Assembly: GCF_024346055.1 (NCBI RefSeq)
Contig: NZ_JAGQCH010000003.1
Span: 1-64,000 of the forward strand
From: Cyanobium sp. Cruz CV13-4-11
Lineage (GTDB): Bacteria > Cyanobacteriota > Cyanobacteriia > PCC-6307 > Cyanobiaceae
Direction of reading: 5' to 3'
DNA: 64,000 nt
In this document: piece after piece, positions 52,803 to 61,860 of the stretch
How positions within the stretch are numbered: the first letter of the stretch is position 1
Layout: each line of letters begins with the position of its first letter
Notes under the pieces: model-generated
What the model was told of the DNA's origin: nothing
Database searches by the model: none
The model's input: the letters and a program-made list of their open reading frames with translations, nothing else
Translations under genes and position numbers: made by a program

Positions 52803-53898
52803 GCGCGTCCCCGTCCAAGCGCCCCTGCCAGAGGAGGTCCGGGCCCAGCCAGCGGAGCTCCAACCCCTGCAGGGCCCAGCGCCCGTCCAGGCGTTCCAGG
52901 CCCAGATCCCCCAGGGCCGTGCGGGCCGGAAGGCCGCCGAGGAGCTTGGGCGCGATCACCGCCGCCAGCTGCTGCACGCAGTCCTGGCGCACGGCCGCCG
53001 CCCCCAGCTCGGGGCCGCATTCCCACAGCACCTGGTTGCAACCCCGCCGGGCCAGGGCGAGGGCCAGGGCCCCCGGCTCGCAGATCTCCAGGGCAAGGCG
53101 CTCCACCCCCAGCCGATCGAACCGGTCGCGGCGATCCTGTGGCGCCTCTGGCCCATGGACCAGCAGCGTCGCCGCCGTCGCCGTATCCCAGAGTCGGGCC
53201 GCTGCCTGTAGATCCAGGCCGCGGCTGAGCACCACCCGCAGCGGTTCGGGTGTGCGCTGTCCCCGGCTGGTGAGCAGGGGGTCGTCGGCCCGCACTGTGC
53301 CGCCTCCCACGATCACCGCATCGCAGCGGGCCCGTAGGCGGTGCACCCATGCACGGGCGTCGGGCCCGCTGATCCACTGGCTGACACCGTTGGGCAGGGC
53401 CGTGCGGCCATCCAGGCTCATCGCCCACTTGAGGATCCCCAGGGGCCGGCCGGTGGCGATCCGGTGCAGAAAGGCCCGGTTGAGTTGGCGGGCCTCGGCT
53501 TCCATCACCCCTTCGATCACCTCCAGGCCCGCCGCCCGCAGCCGGGCGATGCCGCCGCCGGCCACCAGGGGGTTGGGGTCGGCCATGGCCAGCACCACCC
53601 GGGCGATGCCGGCGGCAAGCACCGCCTCGCTGCAGGGGGGTGTGCGGCCGTGGTGGCAGCAGGGCTCCAGGGTCACGATCAGGGTGCCGCCCCGGGCCCG
53701 CTCAGCGGCCTGGGCCAGGGCTCCCACCTCCGCATGGGCCCCTCCGGCGCGGGCATGGAAGCCCTCCCCCACCAGCTGGCCGTCGGCGTCGAGCACCACC
53801 GCGCCCACCAGGGGGTTGGGGCTGGTGCGCCCCTGGGCGAGGGCGGCCAGCTGCAGGGCCCTGGCCATCCATGGCTGCCAGGAGGGGGCCCCGCTCAC
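52768..53898 (-). CDS. ribD: Bifunctional riboflavin deaminase/reductase
   Basis: 376 residues from a GTG at 53898 overlapping the DUF3122 stop; an ATG at 53928 is also possible. N-terminal deaminase with zinc ligands in GGAHAEVGAL and EPCCHHGRTPPCSEAV. C-terminal reductase with LKWAMSLDGRTALPNGVSQWISG, DAVIVGGGTVRADDPLLT and WECGPELGAAAV. It catalyses the second and third steps of riboflavin synthesis. Confidence 0.94.
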   Translation of the reverse strand: MSGAPSWQPWMARALQLAALAQGRTSPNPLVGAVVLDADGQLVGEGFHARAGGAHAEVGALAQAAERARGGTLIVTLEPCCHHGRTPPCSEAVLAAGIARVVLAMADPNPLVAGGGIARLRAAGLEVIEGVMEAEARQLNRAFLHRIATGRPLGILKWAMSLDGRTALPNGVSQWISGPDARAWVHRLRARCDAVIVGGGTVRADDPLLTSRGQRTPEPLRVVLSRGLDLQAAARLWDTATAATLLVHGPEAPQDRRDRFDRLGVERLALEICEPGALALALARRGCNQVLWECGPELGAAAVRQDCVQQLAAVIAPKLLGGLPARTALGDLGLERLDGRWALQGLELRWLGPDLLWQGRLDGDALSAAPGAEDPP

Positions 53899-54413
53899 GC
53901 GGCCGGTGCGTCCAGCAGGCTGCGCCATTCCGCCACCACGTAGGGCGGCACCGCCAGCTCGCTGAACACCCGCGGCAACCGCAGTCGCAGGGGACGGTTC
54001 TGCTCCAGATCGGCCAGCAGCGGCGCCAGATCGAACTCGGCCGCTGCCGAACGGGTGTCTCCGGCCAGGGCGGCGCTGCTGAGGGTCACATCCTCAAGCG
54101 CCCAGAGCAAACGGCCGCTGCGTACCTCCAGGGCGGTGGGATGGTCGAGGCGCACCTTGCCGGGGTAGCCCACAATCCGCAGCCGCAGCGCCCCCCCCGG
54201 TGGCCCTTCCCGATAGGCCACCACCTGCCAGCTCTGGTCGTCGAGGTCGCGCAGGCTCTCCAGGCTGCGCACCACCGGCGTGCCGTTGCCATCCGGATGG
54301 GCATGCAGCTGGGCCAGGGCCGGCGCCGGCGCCACGGCCAGCATCAGCAGGGTGCCCAGCAGCAGAGCCAGGAGGCCCGCCATCCGTGGCCTGAACCGGC
54401 CGGCTTCGCTCAT
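53895..54413 (-). CDS. DUF3122 family exported protein
   Basis: 172 residues. Signal peptide (MAGLLALLLGTLLMLAVAPAPALA) then a beta-rich body with the DUF3122 features RSLESLRDLDDQSWQVVAYREG and RLRIVGYPGKVRLDHPTALEV. The family is cyanobacterial and of unknown role. The start overlaps the GH116 stop (ATGA) and the stop overlaps ribD, so the three genes form an operon. Confidence 0.82.
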   Translation of the reverse strand: MSEAGRFRPRMAGLLALLLGTLLMLAVAPAPALAQLHAHPDGNGTPVVRSLESLRDLDDQSWQVVAYREGPPGGALRLRIVGYPGKVRLDHPTALEVRSGRLLWALEDVTLSSAALAGDTRSAAAEFDLAPLLADLEQNRPLRLRLPRVFSELAVPPYVVAEWRSLLDAPAA

Positions 54414-56917
54414 GGCTGGCGCTCCGCCCCGGGGATCGGCTGCCAGCCGGTGTGGGTGGCCCAGAGGGCCCAGATCGCCATGGCCCGCAGGTAGTGGCAG
54501 GCGCGGAAGGTGCCGGCGGCGGTGATCGCTTCCGGTGTGCGGAACTGCAGGCCCCCCTCGTACACCTGGCCCACGACGGCGCCGGTGATGGCGAAGGCGG
54601 TGCCGCTCTGTCCCATCAGCCGGTAGTAGGCGGCCAGGCCGAAGTTGATGCCGGTCCAGACCTCCAGCGGATGGGTGCCGTTGGGATCGAGGGGGGTGCC
54701 ATCGCGGCGCAGGCCATTGGCCACCCCGAGGCGGCCCCCCTCGAAGGACTCGAAGCAGGCCTGGCGGATCGCTTGAAGGGCCGAGAGGGCCCGCTCGTCG
54801 GCCACCACCGGCGGCAGCCCCAGCAGGCGGGCGTAGAAGTCACCGCAGAGCTGGTCGGCCATCACCACCGGGGTGCCGCTGCCGGCATCGATCTTGTAAT
54901 ACTCGCCGTTCCAGAGCAGGGCATCGAAGTGGCTTCGGGACTGCTCCAGCCAGCCGCCGAACCGCCGTTGCTCCTCGGCGGTGTCCAGCCCCAGCTCCAG
55001 CTGCAGCTGCTGGCCGATGGCCAGGGCCGCCTCCAGGGCGGCGATCCAGAGGGCGCCGCAGTAGGCGCTCACCCCCTGCAGGGGCCAGTCGTCGAAGGTC
55101 TGGTCCGGGGCGCCGCCGTTGTCGGGCAGTCCGTCGTCGTTCACGTCGAACTGCTTCAGATAATCCAGGGCGGTCACCGCCGCCGGCCAGCAGTCCGCCA
55201 GGAAGGCGATGTCCAGGCCTCCGGGGGCCAGCTTGTAGGTGCGCCAGACCTGCAGCACGAAGTCGCTGGCCAGGTCCTTCCAGAGGTTGCAGTCCTGGTA
55301 AGCGGTGTAGTTGGTGGCGTCGAAGGGCCGTTCGTTGGGGGCGCCGAGGTCGTGGGGGGTGGCCCCCGCCACCTTGCGGGCCGCTTCCACCCGGCCCCGC
55401 CCCTGGGTGAAGTACCAGCCGATCGGCCGCGGCGTCGGATCGGCGGCGGGGATGGCGCGGGCGAAGCTGCGCAGCACCGCCTTGTCGAGCTCGGGCCAGA
55501 GCTGCAGCAGGGCGAAGGAGCCGTAGAGCCGAACGTCGAGGCTTTCGTACCAGGCGTAGTCGAGGCACTCGAGCACCCCGAAGCGCCCCACCGGATCATC
55601 GTTACTGGCGGCGGTCCAGAGACTGCCGCCACTGGCCAGGTCGTAGAGCTCGTTGAGCAGGGCCATCCGCAACGGCTCGGCCAGGTCGTGGCGTTGCACC
55701 ACGGGCGCCTGCCAGGCCTCGATCGCGGCCTGCCAGTCGCGCCAGTCGCGCAGGGCCTCGGCGGCGATGGCGGCGGCGTTGTCACCTTCGGCGGAGAAGA
55801 AGTCGGTGTAGCGGCGCAGGGCGCGGGTGCCGGTGGCGAAGGCCGTCACGGGCAGGTCCCAGCTGATCACCACCGGGATCTCGAGCGAGGCGCCCGGCTC
55901 CAGCTTGAAGCGCACCGCCAGGGCGGCGCTGAGGGGATCGTCGCCGCTGCTGCGGCGGTCGTTGTCGCTGTCGGGGATGGAACCGTCGCGGCTGAAGGGT
56001 TCCCAGAGTTCCGCCCCGTCACCGCTGGGATCCCAGCGGCTGCAGCGGAACACCTCCGCCCCCGGATGGTTCAGTGCCGTCTCATCGGGCACGGCCAGAC
56101 ACCACTGGCCCTCCCCTTCGGCCAGGGGTTGCGACCGTTCGCCTTCCAGCAGGAGCCCCTTCAGGCCGGCCGCGTCGACCCAGCGGTTGCGCTGCCCCTT
56201 GCCGCGGCCGATCGCCGGCACGTAGTTGTGCTCCGGGCTGCCGTCATCACGGAAGTGGACCTCCGCCGCCGGATCGGTGTTGGTGAACCAGCCCACGGTG
56301 TTGCGCCAGCTCAGCAGCAACGACAGCGCCAGCGGCTGGCTGGTGGGGTTGCTCAGGGTCCAGGCGAAGACGGCTACGGGGTAGCTGGTGCGCCGGTAGT
56401 CGCCCGGCAGGATCGGGCTGAAGGCCTCGCAGCGCACGTCGGCGCTGAACACCGAGGCGTAGTGGTGGGAGCTGACCGGGTAGCGCATCGCCACGGTGCC
56501 GCTCGGCTCCGCCGCTGTGGCGGCGGGATACCAGCTCCAGGCGGTGAGGGGCCGGCCACTCCCCGGACGGGAATCATCGGCCTCGGGCGCCGTGGCCAGG
56601 GCATGGGCCCGTGTGCCCCGGCCGTCGTGCTCGAACAGGGCGAACTGGCAGTCGGGCAGCACCCCGAACCAGTGCTCCCCTCCGTCGAGGTGCCAGAGGT
56701 TGAAGGCGCCGTCCAGACCCCGCCCCAGGCAACCGGCGCCGAAACCCCCCAGGGGCATGCCGTGGTTGGGGCCGTCGTCCAGGTTGCTGGCGTAGCGCAC
56801 CGTGTAGGGCTTGTCCCAGCCCTGGCCGAAGGGCCACGACCAGCTGGCCTCGGGGGGCTGCCAGGGGCTCCTGCCGCGCCGCAGGTTCTGGAGGGCGGAG
56901 AGGCCGAAGGGCGCCAT
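54410..56917 (-). CDS. GH116 glycosidase (GBA2-like beta-glucosidase)
   Basis: 835 residues. N-terminal beta domain starts at PLGGFGAGCLGRGLDGAFNLWHLDGGEH and the (alpha/alpha)6 catalytic domain contains the likely nucleophile Glu458 in YAWYESLDVRLYGSFAL and acid/base Asp609 in DQTFDDWPLQG, by analogy to TxGH116 and GBA2. No signal peptide is seen, so it acts in the cytoplasm. The family cleaves beta-glucosides such as glucosylceramide; the cyanobacterial substrate is unknown. Context (DUF3122, ribD) gives no hint. Confidence 0.9.
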   Translation of the reverse strand: MAPFGLSALQNLRRGRSPWQPPEASWSWPFGQGWDKPYTVRYASNLDDGPNHGMPLGGFGAGCLGRGLDGAFNLWHLDGGEHWFGVLPDCQFALFEHDGRGTRAHALATAPEADDSRPGSGRPLTAWSWYPAATAAEPSGTVAMRYPVSSHHYASVFSADVRCEAFSPILPGDYRRTSYPVAVFAWTLSNPTSQPLALSLLLSWRNTVGWFTNTDPAAEVHFRDDGSPEHNYVPAIGRGKGQRNRWVDAAGLKGLLLEGERSQPLAEGEGQWCLAVPDETALNHPGAEVFRCSRWDPSGDGAELWEPFSRDGSIPDSDNDRRSSGDDPLSAALAVRFKLEPGASLEIPVVISWDLPVTAFATGTRALRRYTDFFSAEGDNAAAIAAEALRDWRDWQAAIEAWQAPVVQRHDLAEPLRMALLNELYDLASGGSLWTAASNDDPVGRFGVLECLDYAWYESLDVRLYGSFALLQLWPELDKAVLRSFARAIPAADPTPRPIGWYFTQGRGRVEAARKVAGATPHDLGAPNERPFDATNYTAYQDCNLWKDLASDFVLQVWRTYKLAPGGLDIAFLADCWPAAVTALDYLKQFDVNDDGLPDNGGAPDQTFDDWPLQGVSAYCGALWIAALEAALAIGQQLQLELGLDTAEEQRRFGGWLEQSRSHFDALLWNGEYYKIDAGSGTPVVMADQLCGDFYARLLGLPPVVADERALSALQAIRQACFESFEGGRLGVANGLRRDGTPLDPNGTHPLEVWTGINFGLAAYYRLMGQSGTAFAITGAVVGQVYEGGLQFRTPEAITAAGTFRACHYLRAMAIWALWATHTGWQPIPGAERQP

Positions 56918-57012
56918 GGGGCCAGACGAAGTGGGCCCAGCTTGTCAGAACTGGCCCCTCAGCGAGGGCCCATCCATACCGCCATTACCCTGCCTGTAAT
57001 CGTCGGGGCGGC

Positions 57013-59142
57013 GTGAATTCTCTGGTGCGACTTTTCGGCGTGGGCATCTTGCCGCCGCAGCGCTCAAGGGCCTATCGGCCCGAGATCGATGGTCTGAGGG
57101 CCGTGGCCGTCATCGCGGTGCTGATCAACCACCTCGATCCCGACTGGCTGCCGGGTGGATTTCTCGGGGTGGACATCTTCTTTGTCATCTCGGGCTACGT
57201 GGTGACGTCCTCCCTGCTGGCCCGGCGGGACGGCAGCCGCTGGCAGTTCCTGCGCCGGTTCTATGGACGCCGCATCCGGCGCCTGATGCCGGCGCTGGTG
57301 GTGAACATCGCCGTCGTCTCGGCCCTGTTCTCGATGGTCGTTTCGCCGCTCGATGACTTCTTCGCGCCGGTGATGCGGACCGGCATCGCCGCCCTGTTCG
57401 GGGTCTCCAATCTCTACCTGCTGCGGCAGGGATCGAACTATTTCGCCACCGACAACCACTTCAACGCCTTCATGCACACCTGGTCGCTGGGTGTGGAGGA
57501 GCAGTTCTATCTCGTCTGGCCAGCGCTGCTGCTGCTCTGCGGTCTGGGGGTGGCCGGGGCCGGCGAGGGCGCCCTGCGGCGGCTCAAGATCGGCAGCCTG
57601 CTGGTGCTGGCCCTGTCCCTGGCGCTCTATCTGGGCCTGAGCCTGGGAGGCAACGCCGAGCGGGCCTTCTTCCTCACCACCGCCCGGTTCTGGGAACTGA
57701 CGGCGGGCTGCGGCGCCTACCTGCTGCATCGCGGCAGCGGCAGCGCCCGCGACCTGGGCCAGAGGCTGGCGCTGCCCCGCTGGCGCCAGCCCCTGGCCAC
57801 CGTGGCCCTGGTGGCGTTGCTGGCCCTGCTGCTGCTGCCGGAGGCCTGGCGGCTGGGCACCACCCTGGGCATCACGGCGCTGACCACGGTGCTGCTGCTG
57901 CTGCTCCGGCCCGCCGCGGGCATCGGGCGCTGGCTCTGCCACCCCGTCTGTCTGGCCATCGGCATGGTGTCCTACTCGCTCTATCTCTGGCACTGGCCGG
58001 TGATTGTGCTGGCCCGCTGGACCGTGGGGTTCAACGCCTTCACCCTGCTGCCTGTCCTGGTGCTGATCACCCTGTGCACGGCACTCTCCTACCGGCTGGA
58101 GTGCCTGTTCCGTTATGGCCACCCCGCCATCCCCAGTCTGGGTCGCCCCGGCATGGCCTACCCGGCCATGACCGTGCTGGTCGCGATCTTCAGTGTGGCT
58201 CTCCAAGGGCCCCTGCTGGGCCGGATCTTCCTAGGCGAACGCCGCCACGCCGTCGGCGGCACGGCCAACATGAAGCGCATCGGCGGCACGACCGTCGACA
58301 CGGTCCACTGCTTCCAGGAGCCCACCGATCCGGTGGCCAGCGGCGACGGGCCCGACCCCTGCCTGGCCCTGGGGCCGAAGGGTAAGGACCTCCCCACCCT
58401 CTTCTTTCTGGGCGACAGCCACACCCATGTGCTGATTCCCCTGGGGGAGAAGCTGCTGGCCAGCGGCCGCTTCAACGTGGCCTTCATGGCCCGGGGCGGC
58501 TGCCCGGTGCCCTTCTTCTCCCGCTGGGGGGAGGACGCCCCGGTGCCGTCCCGCTACCGCCGCTGCAGCGCCTACGCCGACAACGAGGAGCGCCGCGTGC
58601 TGGCCCGCCTGCGGCCTGGCGACCGGGTCCTGCTGGTGTCCAATCTGGCCGGTTACCTGGAGGGGGCCCGCAGGCCGGCTCGCCGCAGTGCCGAGGTCTC
58701 CTACGCCGCGGCGCTGCGCCGCTTCGATGCTGCGGTACGGCGCCGTGGTGGGGAATTGGTGGTGTTCGGCCCCCTGCCCAGCTTCCCCCAGGACAAGATC
58801 GGCGGTCCGCTCACCCTCTGCCAGGCGGAATGGTTCCGTCCCGCCTGGTCCCTGGGCCCCCAGTGCCGGCCGGTGCTGCGCCCCCGCACGCAGGAGCTGG
58901 CCGCGATCGGGCCCGCCCTGCGCCTGCAGGAGCGCACCATCCGCGACCTCGGCGCCACGCGCCTGTTCAGCCCCTTCGACAGCATCTGCCCGCCGACCCA
59001 GGCGGTCTGCTCCAGTGTCCGGGCCGGGACCCTGCTCTACAGCGACGAGACCCACCTCACCAACGCGGGCGCCCTGCTGCTCTATCCCCGCCTGATGGCC
59101 TTCCTGGAGGCTCAGCCGGGCGTGGCGCCGCCACCGAGCTGA
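57013..59142 (+). CDS. Acyltransferase-3/SGNH fusion protein (OafA-type)
   Basis: 709 residues from GTG 57013. An N-terminal Acyl_transf_3 domain with about ten helices (YRPEIDGLRAVAVIAVLINHLDPDWLPGGFLGVDIFFVISGY, catalytic His in INHLDP, and WSLGVEEQFYLVWP) is joined to a periplasmic SGNH domain (block I FLGDSHTHVL, block V DETHLTNAG). Such proteins O-acetylate lipopolysaccharide or exopolysaccharide. The stop codon overlaps a tandem 15-nt repeat and the end of the convergent gene. Confidence 0.92.
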   Translation: MNSLVRLFGVGILPPQRSRAYRPEIDGLRAVAVIAVLINHLDPDWLPGGFLGVDIFFVISGYVVTSSLLARRDGSRWQFLRRFYGRRIRRLMPALVVNIAVVSALFSMVVSPLDDFFAPVMRTGIAALFGVSNLYLLRQGSNYFATDNHFNAFMHTWSLGVEEQFYLVWPALLLLCGLGVAGAGEGALRRLKIGSLLVLALSLALYLGLSLGGNAERAFFLTTARFWELTAGCGAYLLHRGSGSARDLGQRLALPRWRQPLATVALVALLALLLLPEAWRLGTTLGITALTTVLLLLLRPAAGIGRWLCHPVCLAIGMVSYSLYLWHWPVIVLARWTVGFNAFTLLPVLVLITLCTALSYRLECLFRYGHPAIPSLGRPGMAYPAMTVLVAIFSVALQGPLLGRIFLGERRHAVGGTANMKRIGGTTVDTVHCFQEPTDPVASGDGPDPCLALGPKGKDLPTLFFLGDSHTHVLIPLGEKLLASGRFNVAFMARGGCPVPFFSRWGEDAPVPSRYRRCSAYADNEERRVLARLRPGDRVLLVSNLAGYLEGARRPARRSAEVSYAAALRRFDAAVRRRGGELVVFGPLPSFPQDKIGGPLTLCQAEWFRPAWSLGPQCRPVLRPRTQELAAIGPALRLQERTIRDLGATRLFSPFDSICPPTQAVCSSVRAGTLLYSDETHLTNAGALLLYPRLMAFLEAQPGVAPPPS

Positions 59143-59390
59143 TCACTGCCCAGCTGATCACTGCCCAGTTCCTGCTCGATCAGGGCATCGAGGGTCACGG
59201 CGCTGCGCACCAGGGATTGGTAGCGCTGCACCACGCGCCGGTTTCGCTCCAGCCAGCTTCCGGCATCCCCGCCGCCCGCCAGGGGATGGCCGCCCGGGCC
59301 GGACCGGTCGTCATCGAGCAGCTCAAGGTCACTCTGGTGGGCCAGCAGGGCCACCACCAGGGTGTGGATCCGCTGGCGTCGATCGCTCAT
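59112..59390 (-). CDS. Small protein of unknown function (picocyanobacterial)
   Basis: 92 residues: MSDRRQRIHTLVVALLAHQSDLELLDDD at the start, a charged middle, and a helical segment (NRRVVQRYQSLVRSAVTLDALIEQEL). The end, GSDQLGSDQLGGG, is encoded by the tandem 15-nt repeat. It overlaps the acyltransferase 3' end by 31 nt and faces cobL, whose called start overlaps its own by 2 nt. No family name can be given. Confidence 0.6.
   Translation of the reverse strand: MSDRRQRIHTLVVALLAHQSDLELLDDDRSGPGGHPLAGGGDAGSWLERNRRVVQRYQSLVRSAVTLDALIEQELGSDQLGSDQLGGGATPG
59137..59166. repeat. Tandem 15-nt repeat, two copies
   Basis: AGCTGATCACTGCCC occurs twice in a row. It spans the stop codon of the acyltransferase gene and encodes the GSDQL repeat at the end of the opposite-strand 92-residue protein. 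It looks like a recent slippage duplication. Confidence 0.9.
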
Positions 59391-60720
59391 GGGCAGGGGG
59401 TGGGGCCGGCACGTCCGGGAGCATCATGGCCAGACGTGGCGCGGGGCAAGGCTGGAGGGTTCGCTGCTGGAGGTGCTGGGCACCGATGCCGCCGGCCTGG
59501 CGGGTCTTTCTCGCCACTGGCAGGACCGGCTCCGTCGGGCCGATCTGGTGGCGGCGCCCCGGCGGCTGCTGGCGGAACTCGAGGACTGGCGCGGCGACGC
59601 CCCCGCACCCGACCTGCTGGCCAGCGACCGGCCCGCAGAGCTGTTGCCGCAGCTGGAGCGGGCCCTCGCCGCCGGCCACCGTGTGGTGCTGCTCGCCAGC
59701 GGCGACCCCCTCTGGTTCGGCATCGGCCGGCTGCTGCTCCAGCACTTTCCCGCCGAACGCCTCCGCTTCCATCCGGCCCCCACCTCCCTGCAGCTGGCCT
59801 TCGCCCGCCTGGGCCGCCCCTGGCAGGACGCCGCCTGGATCAGCCTGCATGGCCGCGATCCCGAGCCCCTGGCGGCCCGGCTGCAGCAGCGCCCCGCCGC
59901 CCTGGTGGTGCTGACCGATCCGGCCCGGGGGGGGGCAGCCGAGGTGCGGGGCATCCTGCGGGCTTCGGGGCTGGAGGCCGCTTACCAGGTCTGGCTGGGG
60001 GAGCGCCTTGGCCATCCGGCGGAGCGTCTGCAGCGGCTGGGGCCCGCGGATCCCCTGCCGCCGGATCTCGATCCCCTGCACCTGGTGCTGCTGATCGCCG
60101 TTGAGCCTGCCGTGCCCGCGCCGCAGGCCCTGCCCCTGTTCGGTATCCCCGATGGTCTCTGGCTGCAACATGCCGACCAGCCAGGCCTGATGACCAAACG
60201 GGAAGTGCGTATCCAGCTGCTGGCCGATCTGGAGCTGCCCGAGACGGGCGTGCTGTGGGACATCGGCGCCGGGGTGGGATCGGTGGGGCTGGAGGCGCTG
60301 CGGTTGCGCCCTGGGCTGGAGCTGTGGGCCGTGGAGCGCCGGGCCGGGGCCGCGGCCCTGATTGGCGCCAACGGGACCCGGCTGGGGGTGCGACCCGCGG
60401 CGGTGCTGGAAGCGGAAGCCCCGGCGGCCCTGGCGCAGCTGCCCGATCCTGATCGGGTGCTGATCGGTGGTGGCGGCCGGGACCGCCGCGAGGTGTTGCA
60501 GGCGGTGCTGGGCCGGCTGCGGTCCGGCGGGGTGGTGGTGCTGCCCCTGGCCACGGTCGAAGCCTTGGCCCAGCTCAGGCCCCAGCTGGAGCAGGCCGGC
60601 CTGGGGGTGGCCGTCACCCAGATTCAGGCCTGGCGTGGCGCTCCCCTGGCGGAGGGCACCCGCCTGGCTCCCCTCAATCCCGTGCTGGTGCTGAAGGGGA
60701 CGCGCCCGGCAGCGGTTTGA
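59389..60720 (+). CDS. cobL: Precorrin-6Y methyltransferase/decarboxylase (CbiE-CbiT fusion)
   Basis: 443 residues from ATG 59389; the conserved part begins LLEVLGTDAAGLAGLS, so the exact start is uncertain. N-terminal CbiE tetrapyrrole methylase (HRVVLLASGDPLWFGIG, APTSLQLAFARLG), C-terminal CbiT with SAM site LWDIGAGVGSVGLEALR and VLIGGGGRDRREVL. It methylates C5 and C15 and decarboxylates in cobalamin synthesis. A nine-G tract at 59937-59945 is in frame. It overlaps the end of the DUF192 gene by 47 nt. Confidence 0.92.
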   Translation: MGRGWGRHVREHHGQTWRGARLEGSLLEVLGTDAAGLAGLSRHWQDRLRRADLVAAPRRLLAELEDWRGDAPAPDLLASDRPAELLPQLERALAAGHRVVLLASGDPLWFGIGRLLLQHFPAERLRFHPAPTSLQLAFARLGRPWQDAAWISLHGRDPEPLAARLQQRPAALVVLTDPARGGAAEVRGILRASGLEAAYQVWLGERLGHPAERLQRLGPADPLPPDLDPLHLVLLIAVEPAVPAPQALPLFGIPDGLWLQHADQPGLMTKREVRIQLLADLELPETGVLWDIGAGVGSVGLEALRLRPGLELWAVERRAGAAALIGANGTRLGVRPAAVLEAEAPAALAQLPDPDRVLIGGGGRDRREVLQAVLGRLRSGGVVVLPLATVEALAQLRPQLEQAGLGVAVTQIQAWRGAPLAEGTRLAPLNPVLVLKGTRPAAV

Positions 60721-61183
60721 TCCGCACCTGGGTGCCCACGCTGATGCCGAGTACGGCGGCCTGTCCGGCCGCCAGTTCCAGCACCCCGTCCACCGCCGTG
60801 TCAGGGCCGTAGCTGCGGCAGGGCAGGTTCATGCAGGGGGGCACAGCCTTTTCCAGGGCGACCACGCGACCGTCGCGGATGAACAGCATGTCGAGGGGTT
60901 CCGGGGTTCGGTGCATCCAGAACCGGGCCACCTCCGGAGGGGCGTAGGGGAACCACATGCCGCGCCGCTGGGGCAGGGGCGGCCGCAGCTGCAGCCCCAT
61001 GGCGTACTGCCGCTCGCCCCGGGGCACTTCCAGCTGGATGCAGCGGGGCGGCGCCGGCCCCTCCAGACACCACTGGGCGGTGATCGGCAGAAACTGGGGC
61101 GGGCTCTCGGTCAGGCCCGGTCCGCAGCCCACCAGCAGGACCACGCCGGCCAGGGCCCAACGCCGGAGCATCGAGCGGCTCAT
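60674..61183 (-). CDS. DUF192 family lipoprotein
   Basis: 169 residues. Lipobox-like signal (RRWALAGVVLLVGCGPG, Cys20) then a DUF192 domain (CIQLEVPRGERQYAMGLQLRPPLPQRRGMWFPY, RFWMHRTPEPLDMLFI, AVDGVLELAAGQAAVLGI). Likely anchored outside the plasma membrane. The family function is unknown. It overlaps the regulator gene upstream by ATGA. Confidence 0.85.
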   Translation of the reverse strand: MSRSMLRRWALAGVVLLVGCGPGLTESPPQFLPITAQWCLEGPAPPRCIQLEVPRGERQYAMGLQLRPPLPQRRGMWFPYAPPEVARFWMHRTPEPLDMLFIRDGRVVALEKAVPPCMNLPCRSYGPDTAVDGVLELAAGQAAVLGISVGTQVRIKPLPGASPSAPARD

Positions 61184-61860
61184 GGCAGGGGCCCCGTGGG
61201 GGGGCGAGCCTCACTGAGGCAGTAGCCACGGCCGCGGACGGTGTGGATCAGCCGGGCTTCACCCTCCTGTTCCAGCTTCTGGCGCAGGTAGCGCACGTAC
61301 ACCTCGATCACGTTGCTGGAGCCCCCGCCCTCGTCGGCCCAGATGGCTTCCAGGATGCTCTCCCGGCTCACCACCGACTCCCGGTGGCGCAGAAGCAGCA
61401 GCAGCAGCTGATACTCCCGGGCCGTCAGGCTGAGCTGGCGCTGCCCGCGCCATCCCTGGCGGACCATGGGGTCGATCCGCAGATCCGCCAGCTTCAGCAG
61501 GGCGGACACCGGTGTGGGGGCCTGCCGCTGGGCCAGGGCCAGGTGAAGCCGTAACCGGGTGAGCAGATCGCTGGTGCCGAGGCTGGGCAGCCAGAAATCA
61601 TCGGCGCCCCATTCCAGGCAATGGCTGCGGCTCTCCACGCTGTCGCTGGTGATGCCCAGCAGCAGGGGGCGGGCCCCCAGCCTGCGGCGCAGCACCGGGA
61701 TCCGCTGCTCCCATCCAGGCGACAGGATCACCGCTGCGGGGATGTCCTCCACGGACTCGTGAAGCAGGGGTCGGTAGCCGGAGACCTCCAGCCGCGGGGC
61801 GAGGCCGGCGGCCTCCGCTCCCACCAGCAGCACCGCGGTCGGCGGCGGGGGGGCGGTCAC
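61180..61860 (-). CDS. OmpR-type transcription factor with degenerate receiver domain
   Basis: 226 residues. The C-terminal winged helix is intact ([33 protein letters not shown] and [30 protein letters not shown]). The receiver fold is recognisable, but the acidic pair is replaced by GAE in LLVGAEAAG, the phosphoacceptor Asp is absent (ILSPGWE, 45-51) and the KP pair is replaced by DFWLPS. It therefore cannot be phosphorylated in the normal way. It is encoded between nadK and the DUF192 gene with 4-nt overlaps on both sides. Confidence 0.88.
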   Translation of the reverse strand: MTAPPPPTAVLLVGAEAAGLAPRLEVSGYRPLLHESVEDIPAAVILSPGWEQRIPVLRRRLGARPLLLGITSDSVESRSHCLEWGADDFWLPSLGTSDLLTRLRLHLALAQRQAPTPVSALLKLADLRIDPMVRQGWRGQRQLSLTAREYQLLLLLLRHRESVVSRESILEAIWADEGGGSSNVIEVYVRYLRQKLEQEGEARLIHTVRGRGYCLSEARPPTGPLP

